This document shows positions 8,908-19,407 of a DNA stretch of 64,000 nt, piece after piece. Position 1 is the first letter of the stretch, and every line of letters begins with the position of its first letter. The notes beneath the pieces were generated by a model, which worked only from the letters and a program-made list of their open reading frames with translations, was not told the DNA's origin and did not search any database. Made by a program: the position numbers and the translations under genes. The DNA is from Methylosinus sp. H3A. GTDB lineage: Bacteria > Pseudomonadota > Alphaproteobacteria > Rhizobiales > Beijerinckiaceae. The stretch spans positions 2,534,501-2,598,500 of the forward strand of contig NZ_JADNQW010000005.1 in NCBI RefSeq assembly GCF_015709455.1. The letters are read 5' to 3'.

Positions 8908-10107
8908 TCAGCCGATGTGCAGGAGCGCTCGAGCGGCCTGCGCGATCACCGCTTCCTCATTGGTCGGGACGACCATCGTCTCGGCGCGGCTCGAGGGCGC
9001 GCCGATGGCGAGCGCGTTGCGGGCGTTCGCTTCCTCATCGAGCGCGAGGCCGAGAAAGCCGAGATAGGCGCATATGCGCGCGCGCATGGCGGGCGAATTC
9101 TCGCCGACTCCGGCCGTGAAGACGAGAAGATCGAGCCCGTTCAGCGCGCTCGCGAGCGAGCCGATCTCACGCGCGGCGCGATAGGCGAAGAGCGCCATCG
9201 CCTCCTCGGCGGCGGGCGAGGCGTTCTCCTCCAGCGCGCGCAGATCGTCGCTGATCCCCGAGACGCCGAGAAGGCCCGATCGCTCATAGAGCAGAGCATG
9301 GACGTCTTTGGGCGAATAGCCTTCCTGCATGACGAGATGCAGCAGCAGGCCGGGATCGATCGCGCCGCTGCGGCTGCCCATCATCAGTCCGTCGAGCGCG
9401 GTGAAGCCCATTGTCGTCGCGACGCTCTCGAGATTGCACATCGCGCAAAGGCTCGCGCCATGGCCGAGATGCGCGACGATGGTCCGCCCCTGCGCGCGCG
9501 CGACGCCGAGGCGGCGCAGCTCCTCGGCGATGAATTGGTAGGAGAGGCCGTGGAAACCATAGCGCAGCACGCCGCGCTCGGCGAATTCGCGCGGCAGCGG
9601 AAACAGCTGCGCCAGACGCGGCTGCGTGCGATGGAAGGCCGTGTCGAAACAAGCGATCTGCGGCAGTTGCGGGGCGCTTTCGAGCAGGCTGCGGATCGGC
9701 GCGAGATTATGCGGCTGATGGCTCGGCGCGAGCGGCGAGAGCGCCTCCAGCCGCTTCAAAATTTCAGGCGTCACCAGGACCGGGCGGTCGAACTCCGCGC
9801 CGCCATGAACGACCCTGTGACCCACGGCCGCAATGGGAAGCTCCGCAAGTCTTTCGCCGATCGCCTCGATCAGCCAGCGCGCCGCGCCTTCATGATCGAC
9901 ATCCGGCGCGGGGCCGGCGCCTGCGCAGAGCGCCGCAGCCGCCTCGCCCTTCACCGAGAAACGCGCGGGCTGGTCTTTTTCTTTTATCTCGGTGACGCCG
10001 CCGCGGCACAGTGGCGCGAGCGTCGCCGCGTCATAGAGCGCGAATTTGAGGCTCGAGGAGCCGGCGTTGAGCGCCAGCACGACCGTCGTCGCAGAAAGGC
10101 CGCTCAC
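8908..10107 (-). CDS. ackA: Acetate kinase
   Basis: 399 residues from a GTG start at 10107 that overlaps the pta stop (GTGA), so the pair is translationally coupled. Family motifs in order: the N-terminal LNAGSSSLKF phosphate-binding loop, HRVVHGGAEF, the catalytic region FDTAFHRT, GFHGLSYQ, HLGHGASLCA and GSRSGAIDPG, and the C-terminal adenosine motif FTAGVGENSP. It interconverts acetyl phosphate and ADP with acetate and ATP. With the upstream phosphotransacetylase this gives acetate overflow with ATP formation, or acetate activation in the reverse direction. A longer frame reaches into pta but is only read-through in another frame. Confidence 0.95.
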   Translation of the reverse strand: MSGLSATTVVLALNAGSSSLKFALYDAATLAPLCRGGVTEIKEKDQPARFSVKGEAAAALCAGAGPAPDVDHEGAARWLIEAIGERLAELPIAAVGHRVVHGGAEFDRPVLVTPEILKRLEALSPLAPSHQPHNLAPIRSLLESAPQLPQIACFDTAFHRTQPRLAQLFPLPREFAERGVLRYGFHGLSYQFIAEELRRLGVARAQGRTIVAHLGHGASLCAMCNLESVATTMGFTALDGLMMGSRSGAIDPGLLLHLVMQEGYSPKDVHALLYERSGLLGVSGISDDLRALEENASPAAEEAMALFAYRAAREIGSLASALNGLDLLVFTAGVGENSPAMRARICAYLGFLGLALDEEANARNALAIGAPSSRAETMVVPTNEEAVIAQAARALLHIG

Positions 10108-11060
10108 GCGATCTCCACGATGCGATGGGCGAAGAGCTGCGCCAGAGCGCAAGAGACGATGCGGGCGCGCACGCCGTCGGCGCGACTCGTCAGCACGATG
10201 GGCGCGCGCGCGCCGAGGACGATCCCCGCGTCCTCCGCATCGGCGAGATAGACGAGCTGCTTGGCGAGAATATTGCCGGCCTCGAGATCGGGGACGAGAA
10301 GAATGTCGGCGTCGCCGGCGACGCTCGAGACAATGCCTTTCGCCTTGGCCGCCTCCGGCGAGATGGCGTTGTCGAAGGCGAGCGGCCCGTCGACATCGGC
10401 GCCTGTGATCTGGCCGCGATCGGCCATTTTGCACAGCGCGGCGGCGTCGATGGTCGAGGGGATCTTGGCGTCGACGGTCTCGATCGCCGAGAGCACCGCG
10501 AGCTTGGGCCGCTCTATGCCGAGCGCATGAGCGAGATCTATGGCGTTCTGGGCGATGTCGCGCTTCTCGGTGAGGGTCGGCGCAATATTGATCGCGGCGT
10601 CGGTGACGAGCAGCGGCTTGCAGTAATTGGGCACGTCGAGCACGAAGACATGGCTGATGCGCCGCTCGGTGCGCAGGCCCGTCCCCTCGCGCACGACGGC
10701 GCCCATCACCTCGTCGGTGTGGAGCGAGCCTTTCATCAGCGCCTCGAGCTCGCCACGACGCACGAGCGCGACGGCCTCGTCGGCGGCGGCGTGGCTATGG
10801 GGCGCGTCGACGATCTCGACGCCGTCGAGCGACAGGCCCGAAGCAGCGGCGGCGGCCATGATCTTGGCGCGGGGACCGACCAGAACCGGCGTGATGAGGC
10901 CCTGGTCCCGCGCCGCCAGCGCGCCTTGGACGGAGACGGCGTCGCAAGGATGCACGACGCCGATGCGAATGGGCCGCATCGCCCGGCAGCGCTCGAGCAA
11001 AGTCTCGAAATACATTCCGCAAGGAGAGCCGGAGGCCGCGCCATCGCGCCGGAACAGCAT
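10104..11060 (-). CDS. pta: Phosphate acetyltransferase (PTA/PTB family)
   Basis: 318 residues from the ATG at 11060, which is preceded by a clear GAGGAG site six bases away. It is the short, single-domain phosphate acetyl/butyryltransferase form (motifs VLVGPRAKI, LMKGSLHTDEV, HVFVLDVP, IVSSVAGDADILLVPDLEAGNI and a C-terminal LTSRADG). It transfers acetyl between CoA and phosphate; a butyryl or related acyl preference cannot be excluded from sequence alone. It is followed by ackA with a 4-bp overlap and preceded by the ArsC-like gene 44 bp upstream. Confidence 0.88.
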   Translation of the reverse strand: MLFRRDGAASGSPCGMYFETLLERCRAMRPIRIGVVHPCDAVSVQGALAARDQGLITPVLVGPRAKIMAAAAASGLSLDGVEIVDAPHSHAAADEAVALVRRGELEALMKGSLHTDEVMGAVVREGTGLRTERRISHVFVLDVPNYCKPLLVTDAAINIAPTLTEKRDIAQNAIDLAHALGIERPKLAVLSAIETVDAKIPSTIDAAALCKMADRGQITGADVDGPLAFDNAISPEAAKAKGIVSSVAGDADILLVPDLEAGNILAKQLVYLADAEDAGIVLGARAPIVLTSRADGVRARIVSCALAQLFAHRIVEIA

Positions 11061-11104
11061 CACGATCTCCTCGGACCTTCGCTCAGCCACGCGCCGTCGA
11101 TGCT

Positions 11105-11551
11105 TCAGTCGACCGCGGGCGCGGTCCCGGTCTCGCTCTCGGCGCGCAGCGCCGCGGCTTCCGCCCGCACGCAGGTGTCGGTCACCCGCTTTTCGGTCGG
11201 CTGCAGGCCGATCCAGGCGCCGATCCGCTCCGGATCGAAGCCCGCCTCGCAGCGGCCGCCGACCTTGATGAGCGGCCTGCGGATCAATATCGGGTCGATG
11301 ATCATCATGACCAGCGCCGCCTGCGGCGTGATCTTGTCGATGTCGATCTCGCCGGATTTGACCCGCGGCGCCGCGAGATTGAACCATTCGCGCACCGGCG
11401 TCTCGCCGAAATAAGGGCGCAGGCTGGAGACGCTCCAGGGCTCGGAGAGAAGGTTCCGCACCTGGAGCGCATGGCCGGAGGCGAGCAGCAGCGCCTTCTG
11501 GCGCGCGTTTCCAGAGCAACCGGGTTTTTCGTAGAAGATCACGTCGGCCAT
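11105..11551 (-). CDS. ArsC/Spx-fold nitrogenase-associated protein
   Basis: 148 residues from ATG 11551, preceded by GAGGTGG; a GTG three codons upstream is less good. The N-terminus VIFYEKPGC matches the thioredoxin-like ArsC/Spx fold, with a single active-site-type cysteine followed by SGN rather than a CxxC pair. Blocks such as RNLLSEPWS, PYFGETPVREWFN, APRVKSGEI and DPILIRRPLI match the 'nitrogenase-associated' subgroup known from nitrogen-fixing Proteobacteria. The biochemical role of that subgroup is not established. No nif gene is in this window; its neighbours are pta and ackA. A TATA-like -10 (CTATAAAA, minus strand, 11605-11598) lies about 50 bp upstream. Confidence 0.75.
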   Translation of the reverse strand: MADVIFYEKPGCSGNARQKALLLASGHALQVRNLLSEPWSVSSLRPYFGETPVREWFNLAAPRVKSGEIDIDKITPQAALVMMIIDPILIRRPLIKVGGRCEAGFDPERIGAWIGLQPTEKRVTDTCVRAEAAALRAESETGTAPAVD

Positions 11552-11779
11552 ACGCGCCACCTCGATGAGCGACTACCGAAGAAGGGAGCTTTGTCTCTTT
11601 TATAGCGCATTTTTGTGCGCCGCGGAACGGCGCGATTCGGTAGGGGAGAAATTTTTAACGATTCAGAAACCAGACGACCGCGACGCGCCGATGACGGGCG
11701 CGCCCTTCGCGATTCGCGCAAGGGGAGCGAGTCATAGGAGCGAGTCATGGGAGCGAGATATAGGAAAAAGTCGCCGCGG

Positions 11780-12556
11780 CTATTCGGCCACGCCGAATTT
11801 ATGCAAATGCGCGCCATGCGCGGAGAGCCATATCTCGGCGCGGTCCGTCTCGGCGCATAGGCGTCGCGCCAGCGCCCAGAAGCGATCGGAGTGATCGAGA
11901 TATTCGAGATGGGCGACCTCATGCGCGGCGAGATAGTCGAGCACGAAAGGCGGCGCCATCACCAGCCGCCAGGAGAAATTCAGCGAGCCTGTCGCCGAGC
12001 AGGAGCCCCAGCGGCTCACCGTGTCGCGCAGACCGACGCTGCGCGCGGTGAGGCCGAGCGTGCGCGTATGGCGCTCCACCGCCTCTTCCAGATCGCGGCG
12101 CGCCTCGCGTTTCAGAAAGTCGACGACGCGGCGATGAACATGTTCCTGCGCGCCGGCGACGCAGAGATCGAAACCCGCGCATTGCGACGAGTCCAGAGAA
12201 GAACGCGTCTCGATCCATACGGTTCCGCGCGCGCCGGGGCGATGCGCGATCGAATGGTCGACGCCGCGCAGAGGCACGACGGCGCCGTCGCGGAAGGGAA
12301 TCGTCTCCGGCAGCCGGCCGAGGCGCGCGGCGATCCAGGCGGCGTGACGTTCGGTGAATTCGCGCGCCTCGCGCAAAGAGGCGCGCGTCGGCATTGTGAG
12401 CACGGCGTCGCGCGCCGCGAATCGAACGCGCAGCGTGAAGCGACGGGCGCTGCCGAGACGCCGCAGCGAGACGACGAGCGTCTCGCCGGCGTGAGTGACT
12501 GTTATGGCTGTGGAGCCCGCGGTCTTTGCGAGTCCGTCGCGTCGGAGACGAAGCAT
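11780..12556 (-). CDS. YgjP-type (DUF45/M48-like) zinc metallopeptidase
   Basis: 258 residues. The C-terminal half has the block SRWGSCSATGSLNFSWRL and then HEVAH at 212-216 with a third His at 222 (DHSDRFW), the zinc-binding pattern of the YgjP/WLM-like family. The N-terminal half is a beta-rich region starting with a positively charged strand (RRFTLRVR). Family members are predicted cytoplasmic metal-dependent proteases with few known substrates. It stands alone between SCO1 and the ArsC-like gene on the same strand. Confidence 0.82.
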   Translation of the reverse strand: MLRLRRDGLAKTAGSTAITVTHAGETLVVSLRRLGSARRFTLRVRFAARDAVLTMPTRASLREAREFTERHAAWIAARLGRLPETIPFRDGAVVPLRGVDHSIAHRPGARGTVWIETRSSLDSSQCAGFDLCVAGAQEHVHRRVVDFLKREARRDLEEAVERHTRTLGLTARSVGLRDTVSRWGSCSATGSLNFSWRLVMAPPFVLDYLAAHEVAHLEYLDHSDRFWALARRLCAETDRAEIWLSAHGAHLHKFGVAE

Positions 12557-12666
12557 GGCGTGATGCTAACGCAAAGCCATGCCGAGTCGCGACAGGGAAG
12601 TGCGCGACTTACGCAAAAAAATGTCGAGTGTGTCGTCTCTGCGTCGCTGTGTCTCGGCGTCGCGCG

Positions 12667-13293
12667 TCACATATAGCGTTCGAGCTCGCGCGCGGCCTCG
12701 GCGGGCTTGCGTCCGACATTGAAGGAGCTGACGAAGCGGCCGCTTTTGTCCATCAGATAGACGACGGTCGTATGATCGACCGCATAGTCTTCGCCGCTGT
12801 CCGCCGCCTTTTTGGCGTAGATGCGATATTCCTTCAGCACGGGATCGAGCGCGGCCCGCTCGCCGGAGACGCCGATGATGCGCGGATCGAAATTGGAGAG
12901 ATAGTCCTTGAGCACGGCGGGCGTGTCGCGCTCTGGATCGACGGTCACGAACATGGCGCCGGCGTTGGCCTTTGGTCCGAGCGAGCGCAGGATCTCGGAT
13001 ATTTCGAACAAAGTGGTGTGGCAGATGTCCGGGCAATGCGTGTAGCCGAAGAAAACCAGGAACGGCCGGCCGAGAAAATCCTTCTCGGTGACCGTCTGGC
13101 CGTTGTGCGCGACGAGCTGGAACGGACCACCGATGGCAGAGGCGGGCGGCGGCGGCGGCTTCAGGCTGGTGAAGACGACCAGCGCGGCGAAGGCCGCGAG
13201 GAAGACACCGCCGATCGCGAAGAGAGGCAGCTTGGGAATATTGCCGCCCTTGGCGCGACCCTTTTGCGAACTCTTGGCGTAACTCTTGGACAT
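12667..13293 (-). CDS. SCO1/SenC-family copper chaperone
   Basis: 208 residues. One N-terminal membrane anchor (about 21-43) places a thioredoxin-like domain in the periplasm. The copper ligands are visible: C87 and C91 in CPDIC and H174 in VDHTT. SCO proteins deliver copper to, or reduce, the CuA site of cytochrome c oxidase. No oxidase genes are next to it here. The N-terminal 18 residues are basic and hydrophilic before the anchor, as in many Hyphomicrobiales SCO proteins. Confidence 0.92.
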   Translation of the reverse strand: MSKSYAKSSQKGRAKGGNIPKLPLFAIGGVFLAAFAALVVFTSLKPPPPPASAIGGPFQLVAHNGQTVTEKDFLGRPFLVFFGYTHCPDICHTTLFEISEILRSLGPKANAGAMFVTVDPERDTPAVLKDYLSNFDPRIIGVSGERAALDPVLKEYRIYAKKAADSGEDYAVDHTTVVYLMDKSGRFVSSFNVGRKPAEAARELERYM

Positions 13294-13644
13294 GCGTTTT
13301 CTTCCCGAAGATATGGCGTCGCTTCTCGTTCATCGCCGCAGCCGAGGGAGTCGCGAGGCGTCGCGATCATCGGCGATTTCCAGATCCTGCTGCGAGCTCG
13401 GCGGCCTCGGAGAGAAAGCCTGCCCTTCTGCGCGGCCGCGACCGGGCGTGCGATTGCGTTCGACGCTCCTCTCTAGTGGTTCAGAACTTAGCCTGCGGAA
13501 GGGCGTTCGCCAAGCGTCGCCGCGGAAGGATGCGAAGGCCGCGGCGCCGCGCCGCAGCAAGCCGTACGAAAACACCCGCTTCGACGACGGCTGGTTATAT
13601 AATGGCCGCTCGTCGATTCTCTCAATGAGCGCAGGCACGAGAAC
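13294..13644. other. Divergent intergenic region between SCO1 and the HerA-like ATPase
   Basis: 351 bp. It must carry the promoters of both flanking genes. I see no strong -35/-10 pair, no repeat and no hairpin with a T run; frames through it look like high-GC background. Confidence 0.4.
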
Positions 13645-15192
13645 ATGACTGACGATCCGAACGCCAGCCCCGGAAAAATCCTCGTCGGCGCGAACACTGA
13701 CGGCGTCTATAGTTACTTGACCCTTTCCGTCGGCAATCGCCATGGGCTCATCGCCGGCGCGACCGGCGGCGGCAAGACGGTGACGCTGCAGAAGCTGGCC
13801 GAAGGTTTCTCCAATGCGGGGACCGCCGTGTTCCTCGCCGATGTGAAAGGGGATCTCGCCGGATTGTCGCAGCCGGGCGAGCCGCGCCAGGCTTTCGTCG
13901 ATCGCGCGCTCGAGATCGGGCTCGCCTATGTGGCGGATCGTTTTCCCGTCGACTTCTGGGATCTCTTCGGCGAGCAGGGGCATCCGGTGCGCGCCACCAT
14001 TTCCGAGATGGGGCCGCTGCTGCTGGCGCGCCTGCTCGAGCTCAACGATGTTCAAGAGGGCGTTCTCAATGTGACGTTCCGCGTCGCCGACGAACAGGGC
14101 CTCTTGCTGCTGGACCTCAAGGATCTGCGCGCCGCGCTGACTTATGTCGCCGACAATGCCGGCCGATTGAAGACGAAATACGGCAATGTCGCGCCGGCGA
14201 CGGTGGGCGCGATCCAGCGTCAGCTTTTGGTGCTGGAAGCCCAAGGGGCGGAGAATTTCTTCGGCGAGCCGGCGCTCGACATTTCCGATTTTCTGCGCGT
14301 CGACCGCGATGGCCGCGGCGTCATCAACATACTCGCCGCCGATAGACTCATGCGCTCGCCGCGGCTCTACGCCACTTTCCTGCTCTGGCTCCTATCGGAG
14401 CTGTTCGAGCAGCTGCCGGAGGTCGGCGATCTCGACAAGCCCAAGCTCGTCTTCTTCTTCGACGAGGCGCATCTTCTCTTCGACGACGCGCCCAAGCCGC
14501 TGCTGACGGCGATCGAGCAAGTGGTGCGGCTCATCCGCTCCAAGGGCGTCGGCGTCTATTTCGTAACGCAAAATCCGTTGGACGTGCCGGACAGTGTGCT
14601 CGGCCAGCTCGGCAATCGCGTGCAGCATGCGTTGCGCGCCTTCACCCCGCGCGACCAAAAAGCCGTGCGCGCGGCGGCGGAAACATTCCGGCAAAACCCA
14701 GCCTTCGACACGGCGGAGGCGATCATGCAGCTCTCTGTCGGCGAGGCGCTCGTCTCCATGCTCGACGCCAAGGGCAAGCCGGAGATCGTCGATCGCGTGC
14801 TGATCGCGCCGCCCGCCGCGCGCGTCGGGCCGATCACCGCCGAGGAGCGCGCCAGCGTTCTGGCGGAAAGTCCGCTGCGCGGCAAATATGACACGCCCAT
14901 CGATCGCGAATCGGCTTTCGAAGTGCTGCAGAAGCGCGCCGAAGGCCATTTGAGCGCGGCGGGCGCCGGCCCCGCCCGGCCCGAGGAGCAGACGACGCAG
15001 GCGAGCGCCGGCGGCGGCATTCTCGGCAAGATCGGCGGCGTCGTCGGCGGCCTGTTCAAGCGCGAGAATCCCAAGCGCATGTCGACGGGCGAGCTCGCCA
15101 TGCGCTCGGCGGTGCAATCGGCGGCGCGCTCCATCGGCACACAGATCGCGAAGGAAGTGCTGCGCGGCGTGCTCGGCGGGATATCGCGCTGA
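13645..15192 (+). CDS. HerA-like ATPase (DUF853 family)
   Basis: 515 residues. A Walker A motif GATGGGKT lies at about 37-44 and the Walker B region FFFDEAHLLF near 271-280, followed by a sensor-type QNPLDVPDSVLGQLGNRVQHALRAF segment. This is the DUF853 (YjgR) branch of the HerA/FtsK superfamily, predicted to be a ring-shaped DNA translocase or helicase; the cellular role is poorly defined. The C-terminus is Gly-rich (GGGILGKIGGVVGG) and then amphipathic. It is monocistronic and ends 6 bp before the convergent vapC stop. Confidence 0.9.
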   Translation: MTDDPNASPGKILVGANTDGVYSYLTLSVGNRHGLIAGATGGGKTVTLQKLAEGFSNAGTAVFLADVKGDLAGLSQPGEPRQAFVDRALEIGLAYVADRFPVDFWDLFGEQGHPVRATISEMGPLLLARLLELNDVQEGVLNVTFRVADEQGLLLLDLKDLRAALTYVADNAGRLKTKYGNVAPATVGAIQRQLLVLEAQGAENFFGEPALDISDFLRVDRDGRGVINILAADRLMRSPRLYATFLLWLLSELFEQLPEVGDLDKPKLVFFFDEAHLLFDDAPKPLLTAIEQVVRLIRSKGVGVYFVTQNPLDVPDSVLGQLGNRVQHALRAFTPRDQKAVRAAAETFRQNPAFDTAEAIMQLSVGEALVSMLDAKGKPEIVDRVLIAPPAARVGPITAEERASVLAESPLRGKYDTPIDRESAFEVLQKRAEGHLSAAGAGPARPEEQTTQASAGGGILGKIGGVVGGLFKRENPKRMSTGELAMRSAVQSAARSIGTQIAKEVLRGVLGGISR

Positions 15193-15198
15193 CGGGCG

Positions 15199-15645
15199 TT
15201 ATGCCGCGGCTTCCTCCGGCGACGAGACCGGGACGCCGAAAGGCAGGAAATGTCTCGTATTGCGGGTGACGATGTGGAGATCGTTCGCTGCGGCGACGCC
15301 GGCGATAATCGCATCCGCCATTCCGGGATCATTTCCGCTGGAGATCGCCTCGGCTTCCAACCGGCCGGCGATGGTGGCGGCGCGCGCATCGACGCCGATG
15401 ATCTTGTCGTCATATGTCGCGGCGAGACCCGCGAGCCAGAGCTTCAGCCCCGCCGCCTTCGCTGTCGCGCCCTTATGCTCGAGCAGGGCGATTCCTTTCT
15501 CGATCTCGTGAATGGTCACGACCGAGAGAAACAGCTTTCCGTCGTGGTCCATGCGCTCGAGCCAATCGAGAAAGCGAGGCGAGGCTTCGGCGCGCGATGG
15601 CGCGAGCATGGAGACGACATTGGTGTCGAGCAGAAATCCGCTCAA
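15199..15645 (-). CDS. VapC-family PIN-domain ribonuclease toxin
   Basis: 148 residues, normal for VapC. PIN acidic residues are visible: D7 in LLDTN, E47 in IHEIEKG, D111 in MADAIIA, and the late TRNTRHF block. These coordinate a divalent metal for single-strand RNA cleavage, commonly of initiator or other tRNAs in studied VapCs. The start overlaps the stop of the upstream antitoxin gene by 4 bp, the usual order of antitoxin first. The target is not predictable. Confidence 0.9.
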   Translation of the reverse strand: MSGFLLDTNVVSMLAPSRAEASPRFLDWLERMDHDGKLFLSVVTIHEIEKGIALLEHKGATAKAAGLKLWLAGLAATYDDKIIGVDARAATIAGRLEAEAISSGNDPGMADAIIAGVAAANDLHIVTRNTRHFLPFGVPVSSPEEAAA

Positions 15646-15890
15646 AGCTCGACATCTCGCGACGGCGCGCTATTGCGCTCGAAATCGCCGCCGGGAAACG
15701 TCTTCAAATAATCGACCAAGCCCGGGCGCTTGCGCGCCATCGCTTTTCGCGCGATCTCGGCCGCCTCGATCGAGACGAGAGCGGCCACGGGCTTGCCGTG
15801 ACGGGTGATCGTCACGAACTCCCCTTCGACGGCGCGGTCGACGAGGCCGGAGAAGCCCGCCTTCGCGTCCTTCAGATTGATGGTCGGCAT
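15642..15890 (-). CDS. Phd/YefM-family antitoxin of the VapC toxin
   Basis: 82 residues from the ATG at 15890, which begins at the first conserved residues (MPTINLKDAKAGFS); ATGs further upstream lack ribosome sites. The Phd/YefM fold is shown by the N-terminal DNA-binding half with LVDRAVEGEFVTITRHGKPVA and the C-terminal half rich in charged residues that would wrap the toxin. Antitoxins of this kind repress their own promoter as a toxin-antitoxin complex. Confidence 0.85.
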   Translation of the reverse strand: MPTINLKDAKAGFSGLVDRAVEGEFVTITRHGKPVAALVSIEAAEIARKAMARKRPGLVDYLKTFPGGDFERNSAPSRDVEL

Positions 15891-15975
15891 AAAATGGCCC
15901 ATCGGATGGTCATATGTGGTCACAATAAGCGTCGCTATGCGGGAGTTCAAGGCGTCGGAGCGGCGAACTCTCGGT

Positions 15976-16409
15976 CTATTTCTTGGCGCAGCGCTTCACA
16001 AAGGCTGCGGCGTCGTCTTTGCTGGCCGAGCTTCCGTATCGGCGCGTGACCTTGTCGAGCCGATAGCGAAGCTCGCCGCTGCGTCCGAAGGAGCGCATGG
16101 ATTCGGAGGCGGCGTCGACTGGAAAGGCCAATGTCCAGCCATGCATCGCGTTGCTCTCGATCTTGAATTCGATGTTTTTCAGATCGGGGAGCAATTGGAA
16201 GGCAGGATCGTCGTCCCGTTTCATCAGATCGGCGATCTCGGCCAAATCGCCTTTGTCGAGGATGAGGGTCGTCTCGAGGCGCGAACCAATTGCGCAATCT
16301 CTCCATTGCCGTCGAAGCGCCAGCGATCGTTCTCGTCCGTCTGCGCCCGCGCCGCGGAAACCAAAACAGCGAATGCTGGCGGCAAAAACACAATCGGACG
16401 CAATTTCAT
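15976..16409 (-). pseudogene. Exported protein of unknown function, interrupted by a -1 frameshift
   Basis: The first frame begins at ATG 16409 with a clean signal peptide (MKLRPIVFL ... SAARA) and reads DENDRWRFDGNGEIAQL. From about 16288 the sensible sequence continues in another frame: SRLETTLILDKGDLAEIADLMKRD... to the stop at 15976. Adding one C (plus strand) in the run at 16285-16287 would join both into a single 144-residue protein (AQL-GSRLETT) with no other defect. So the gene is either a recent pseudogene or carries a sequencing error. Family not recognised; the layout is that of a small periplasmic protein. Confidence 0.65.
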
Positions 16410-16431
16410 TGAAAAACCCGCGTAGCTATCA

Positions 16432-16890
16432 TCAGCCGCGCGGCTGGCGTCCGCGCATGGCGATCAGCCAATAGATCGTGCCCGTCAAAGCCCCCGCGAG
16501 GAAGAACAAAAGCGCGAAGCGTCCCTCGGCCGGGCTCGTCTCGGCGAGGCGTCCGGTCCCGCGCGCGGCGCGCAAAATCGTCGGCGCGGCGGCGCCGAGC
16601 AGCGCCGTCGCGCCCGCATACCATGTGTAGGCGCGCACGCCGGCGATCTCGCCGACCAGCGCCACTATGGCGAGCGGCGCCGCGCAGCCGGCGATCCCCA
16701 TCGTCCAAAGCACGTAACCGAAGGCCGCCGCGACATCGTCCGGCTCCGCCCAGAACAGCGCCGCCATGGCCAGCGACGAGCCGGCCTCGCGCGTCGTCGC
16801 GTCGGTCAAAGCGGCGATCGGCAGGAAGATCATGCCGGCGCCGGCCGCGAGCACGAAGCCGAAGGATATGACGAGCAGGCGGCGCAACAT
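16432..16890 (-). CDS. Small integral membrane protein, unknown function
   Basis: 152 residues from the ATG at 16890, 16 bp after the HNH gene stop. About four hydrophobic segments can be seen: residues 5-25, 60-80, 87-105 and 125-145. The loop region between the third and fourth is Arg-rich. No family motif recognised. It is probably co-transcribed with the HNH nuclease gene upstream. A longer frame runs back into the HNH gene but that part is shadow sequence. Confidence 0.6.
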   Translation of the reverse strand: MLRRLLVISFGFVLAAGAGMIFLPIAALTDATTREAGSSLAMAALFWAEPDDVAAAFGYVLWTMGIAGCAAPLAIVALVGEIAGVRAYTWYAGATALLGAAAPTILRAARGTGRLAETSPAEGRFALLFFLAGALTGTIYWLIAMRGRQPRG

Positions 16891-16906
16891 TCCCAAAGGG
16901 CGGCTC

Positions 16907-17479
16907 TCAGGGCTCGAGCACCGAATCCCAATAGAGATAGTCGAGCCAGCTCTCATGGAGATAATTGGGCGGGAAGAGGCGGCCGTTGCGATGCAGATCG
17001 GCGACGCTCGGCTGAAAGGGCGGCTGAGCCGGAACCATATGCGCCTCATGCGGCAGCCGGTCGGCCTTGCGCAGATTGCAGGCGGAGCAGGCGGCCACGA
17101 CATTTTCCCAAGTGGTGGCCCCGCCCTTGGAGCGGGGGATCACATGATCGAAGGTGAGATCGTCCCGCTGTCCGCAATATTGGCAGGTGAAGCGGTCGCG
17201 GAGGAAAACGTTGAAGCGGGTGAAGGCGGGATGGCGGGCGGGCTTTACATAGGCTTTGAGCGAAACGACCGAAGGGAGCCTTATTTCGAAACTCGGACTT
17301 TTGACCGTCTTGTCATATTCCGAGACGATATTGACCCGGTCGAGGAAGACGGCCTTTATCGCGTCTTGCCAGCCCCACAGAGACAGAGGGTAGTAGCTCA
17401 GCGGCCGATAGTCGGCGTTGAGAACCAGCGCAGGACAGGCCTGCGGCGAAACATTGGACTGGCGAAAGTGAACGGTCAC
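16907..17479 (-). CDS. HNH endonuclease
   Basis: 190 residues from GTG 17479, which has a GAGGG ribosome site; an ATG at 17536 would add 19 residues but sits 3 bp from a TATAGACT-like -10 box. The HNH core is seen as FTCQYCG, LTFDHVIPRSKGG, WENVVAACSACNLRKA, with two CxxC zinc-binding pairs. The N-terminal half (PALVLNADYRPLSYYPLSLW) is a well conserved alphaproteobacterial block. Despite the nuclease fold, family members are widespread single-copy genes not tied to restriction systems; the target is unknown. Confidence 0.88.
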   Translation of the reverse strand: MTVHFRQSNVSPQACPALVLNADYRPLSYYPLSLWGWQDAIKAVFLDRVNIVSEYDKTVKSPSFEIRLPSVVSLKAYVKPARHPAFTRFNVFLRDRFTCQYCGQRDDLTFDHVIPRSKGGATTWENVVAACSACNLRKADRLPHEAHMVPAQPPFQPSVADLHRNGRLFPPNYLHESWLDYLYWDSVLEP

Positions 17480-17807
17480 CTCGGCCCTCTTTCCGCGAAT
17501 CGATCGGACGCCCTCCAGCCCCCGAGCCGCCGGCATAGTCTATAGGCAGGATGACGCCATTGTGAAGGCTTCTCTCTGCGCTGCGGCGCCGCAGAGCCCG
17601 CCACGCGATCACCCGCAATGGTAAATTCTTTATAAATCAATGGATTGGGTTGGCGCTGCGGCTCCGGCGGCGCGTCTTACGCCCCGTCTCGCCGCGATTT
17701 CGCCGCTCTGCGGGCAGGCCGTTTGCAGCCAAAGCTGCGAAAGCCGGCCGAAACGGGCGATTTGTTCCATTACGGCACGGCGGCAGTATCGGGTTGGAGA
17801 CCAGGCC

Positions 17808-19310
<1,503 letters not shown>

Positions 19311-19407
19311 GGCGCCTTATCTGGATTCTGTGTGATTGCTTCCGATGCGAGTCTTAGGCGACGCCGCGAAATAAGTGAATTAGAGAAGCCGCGAGAAAAG
19401 GGCGCGC

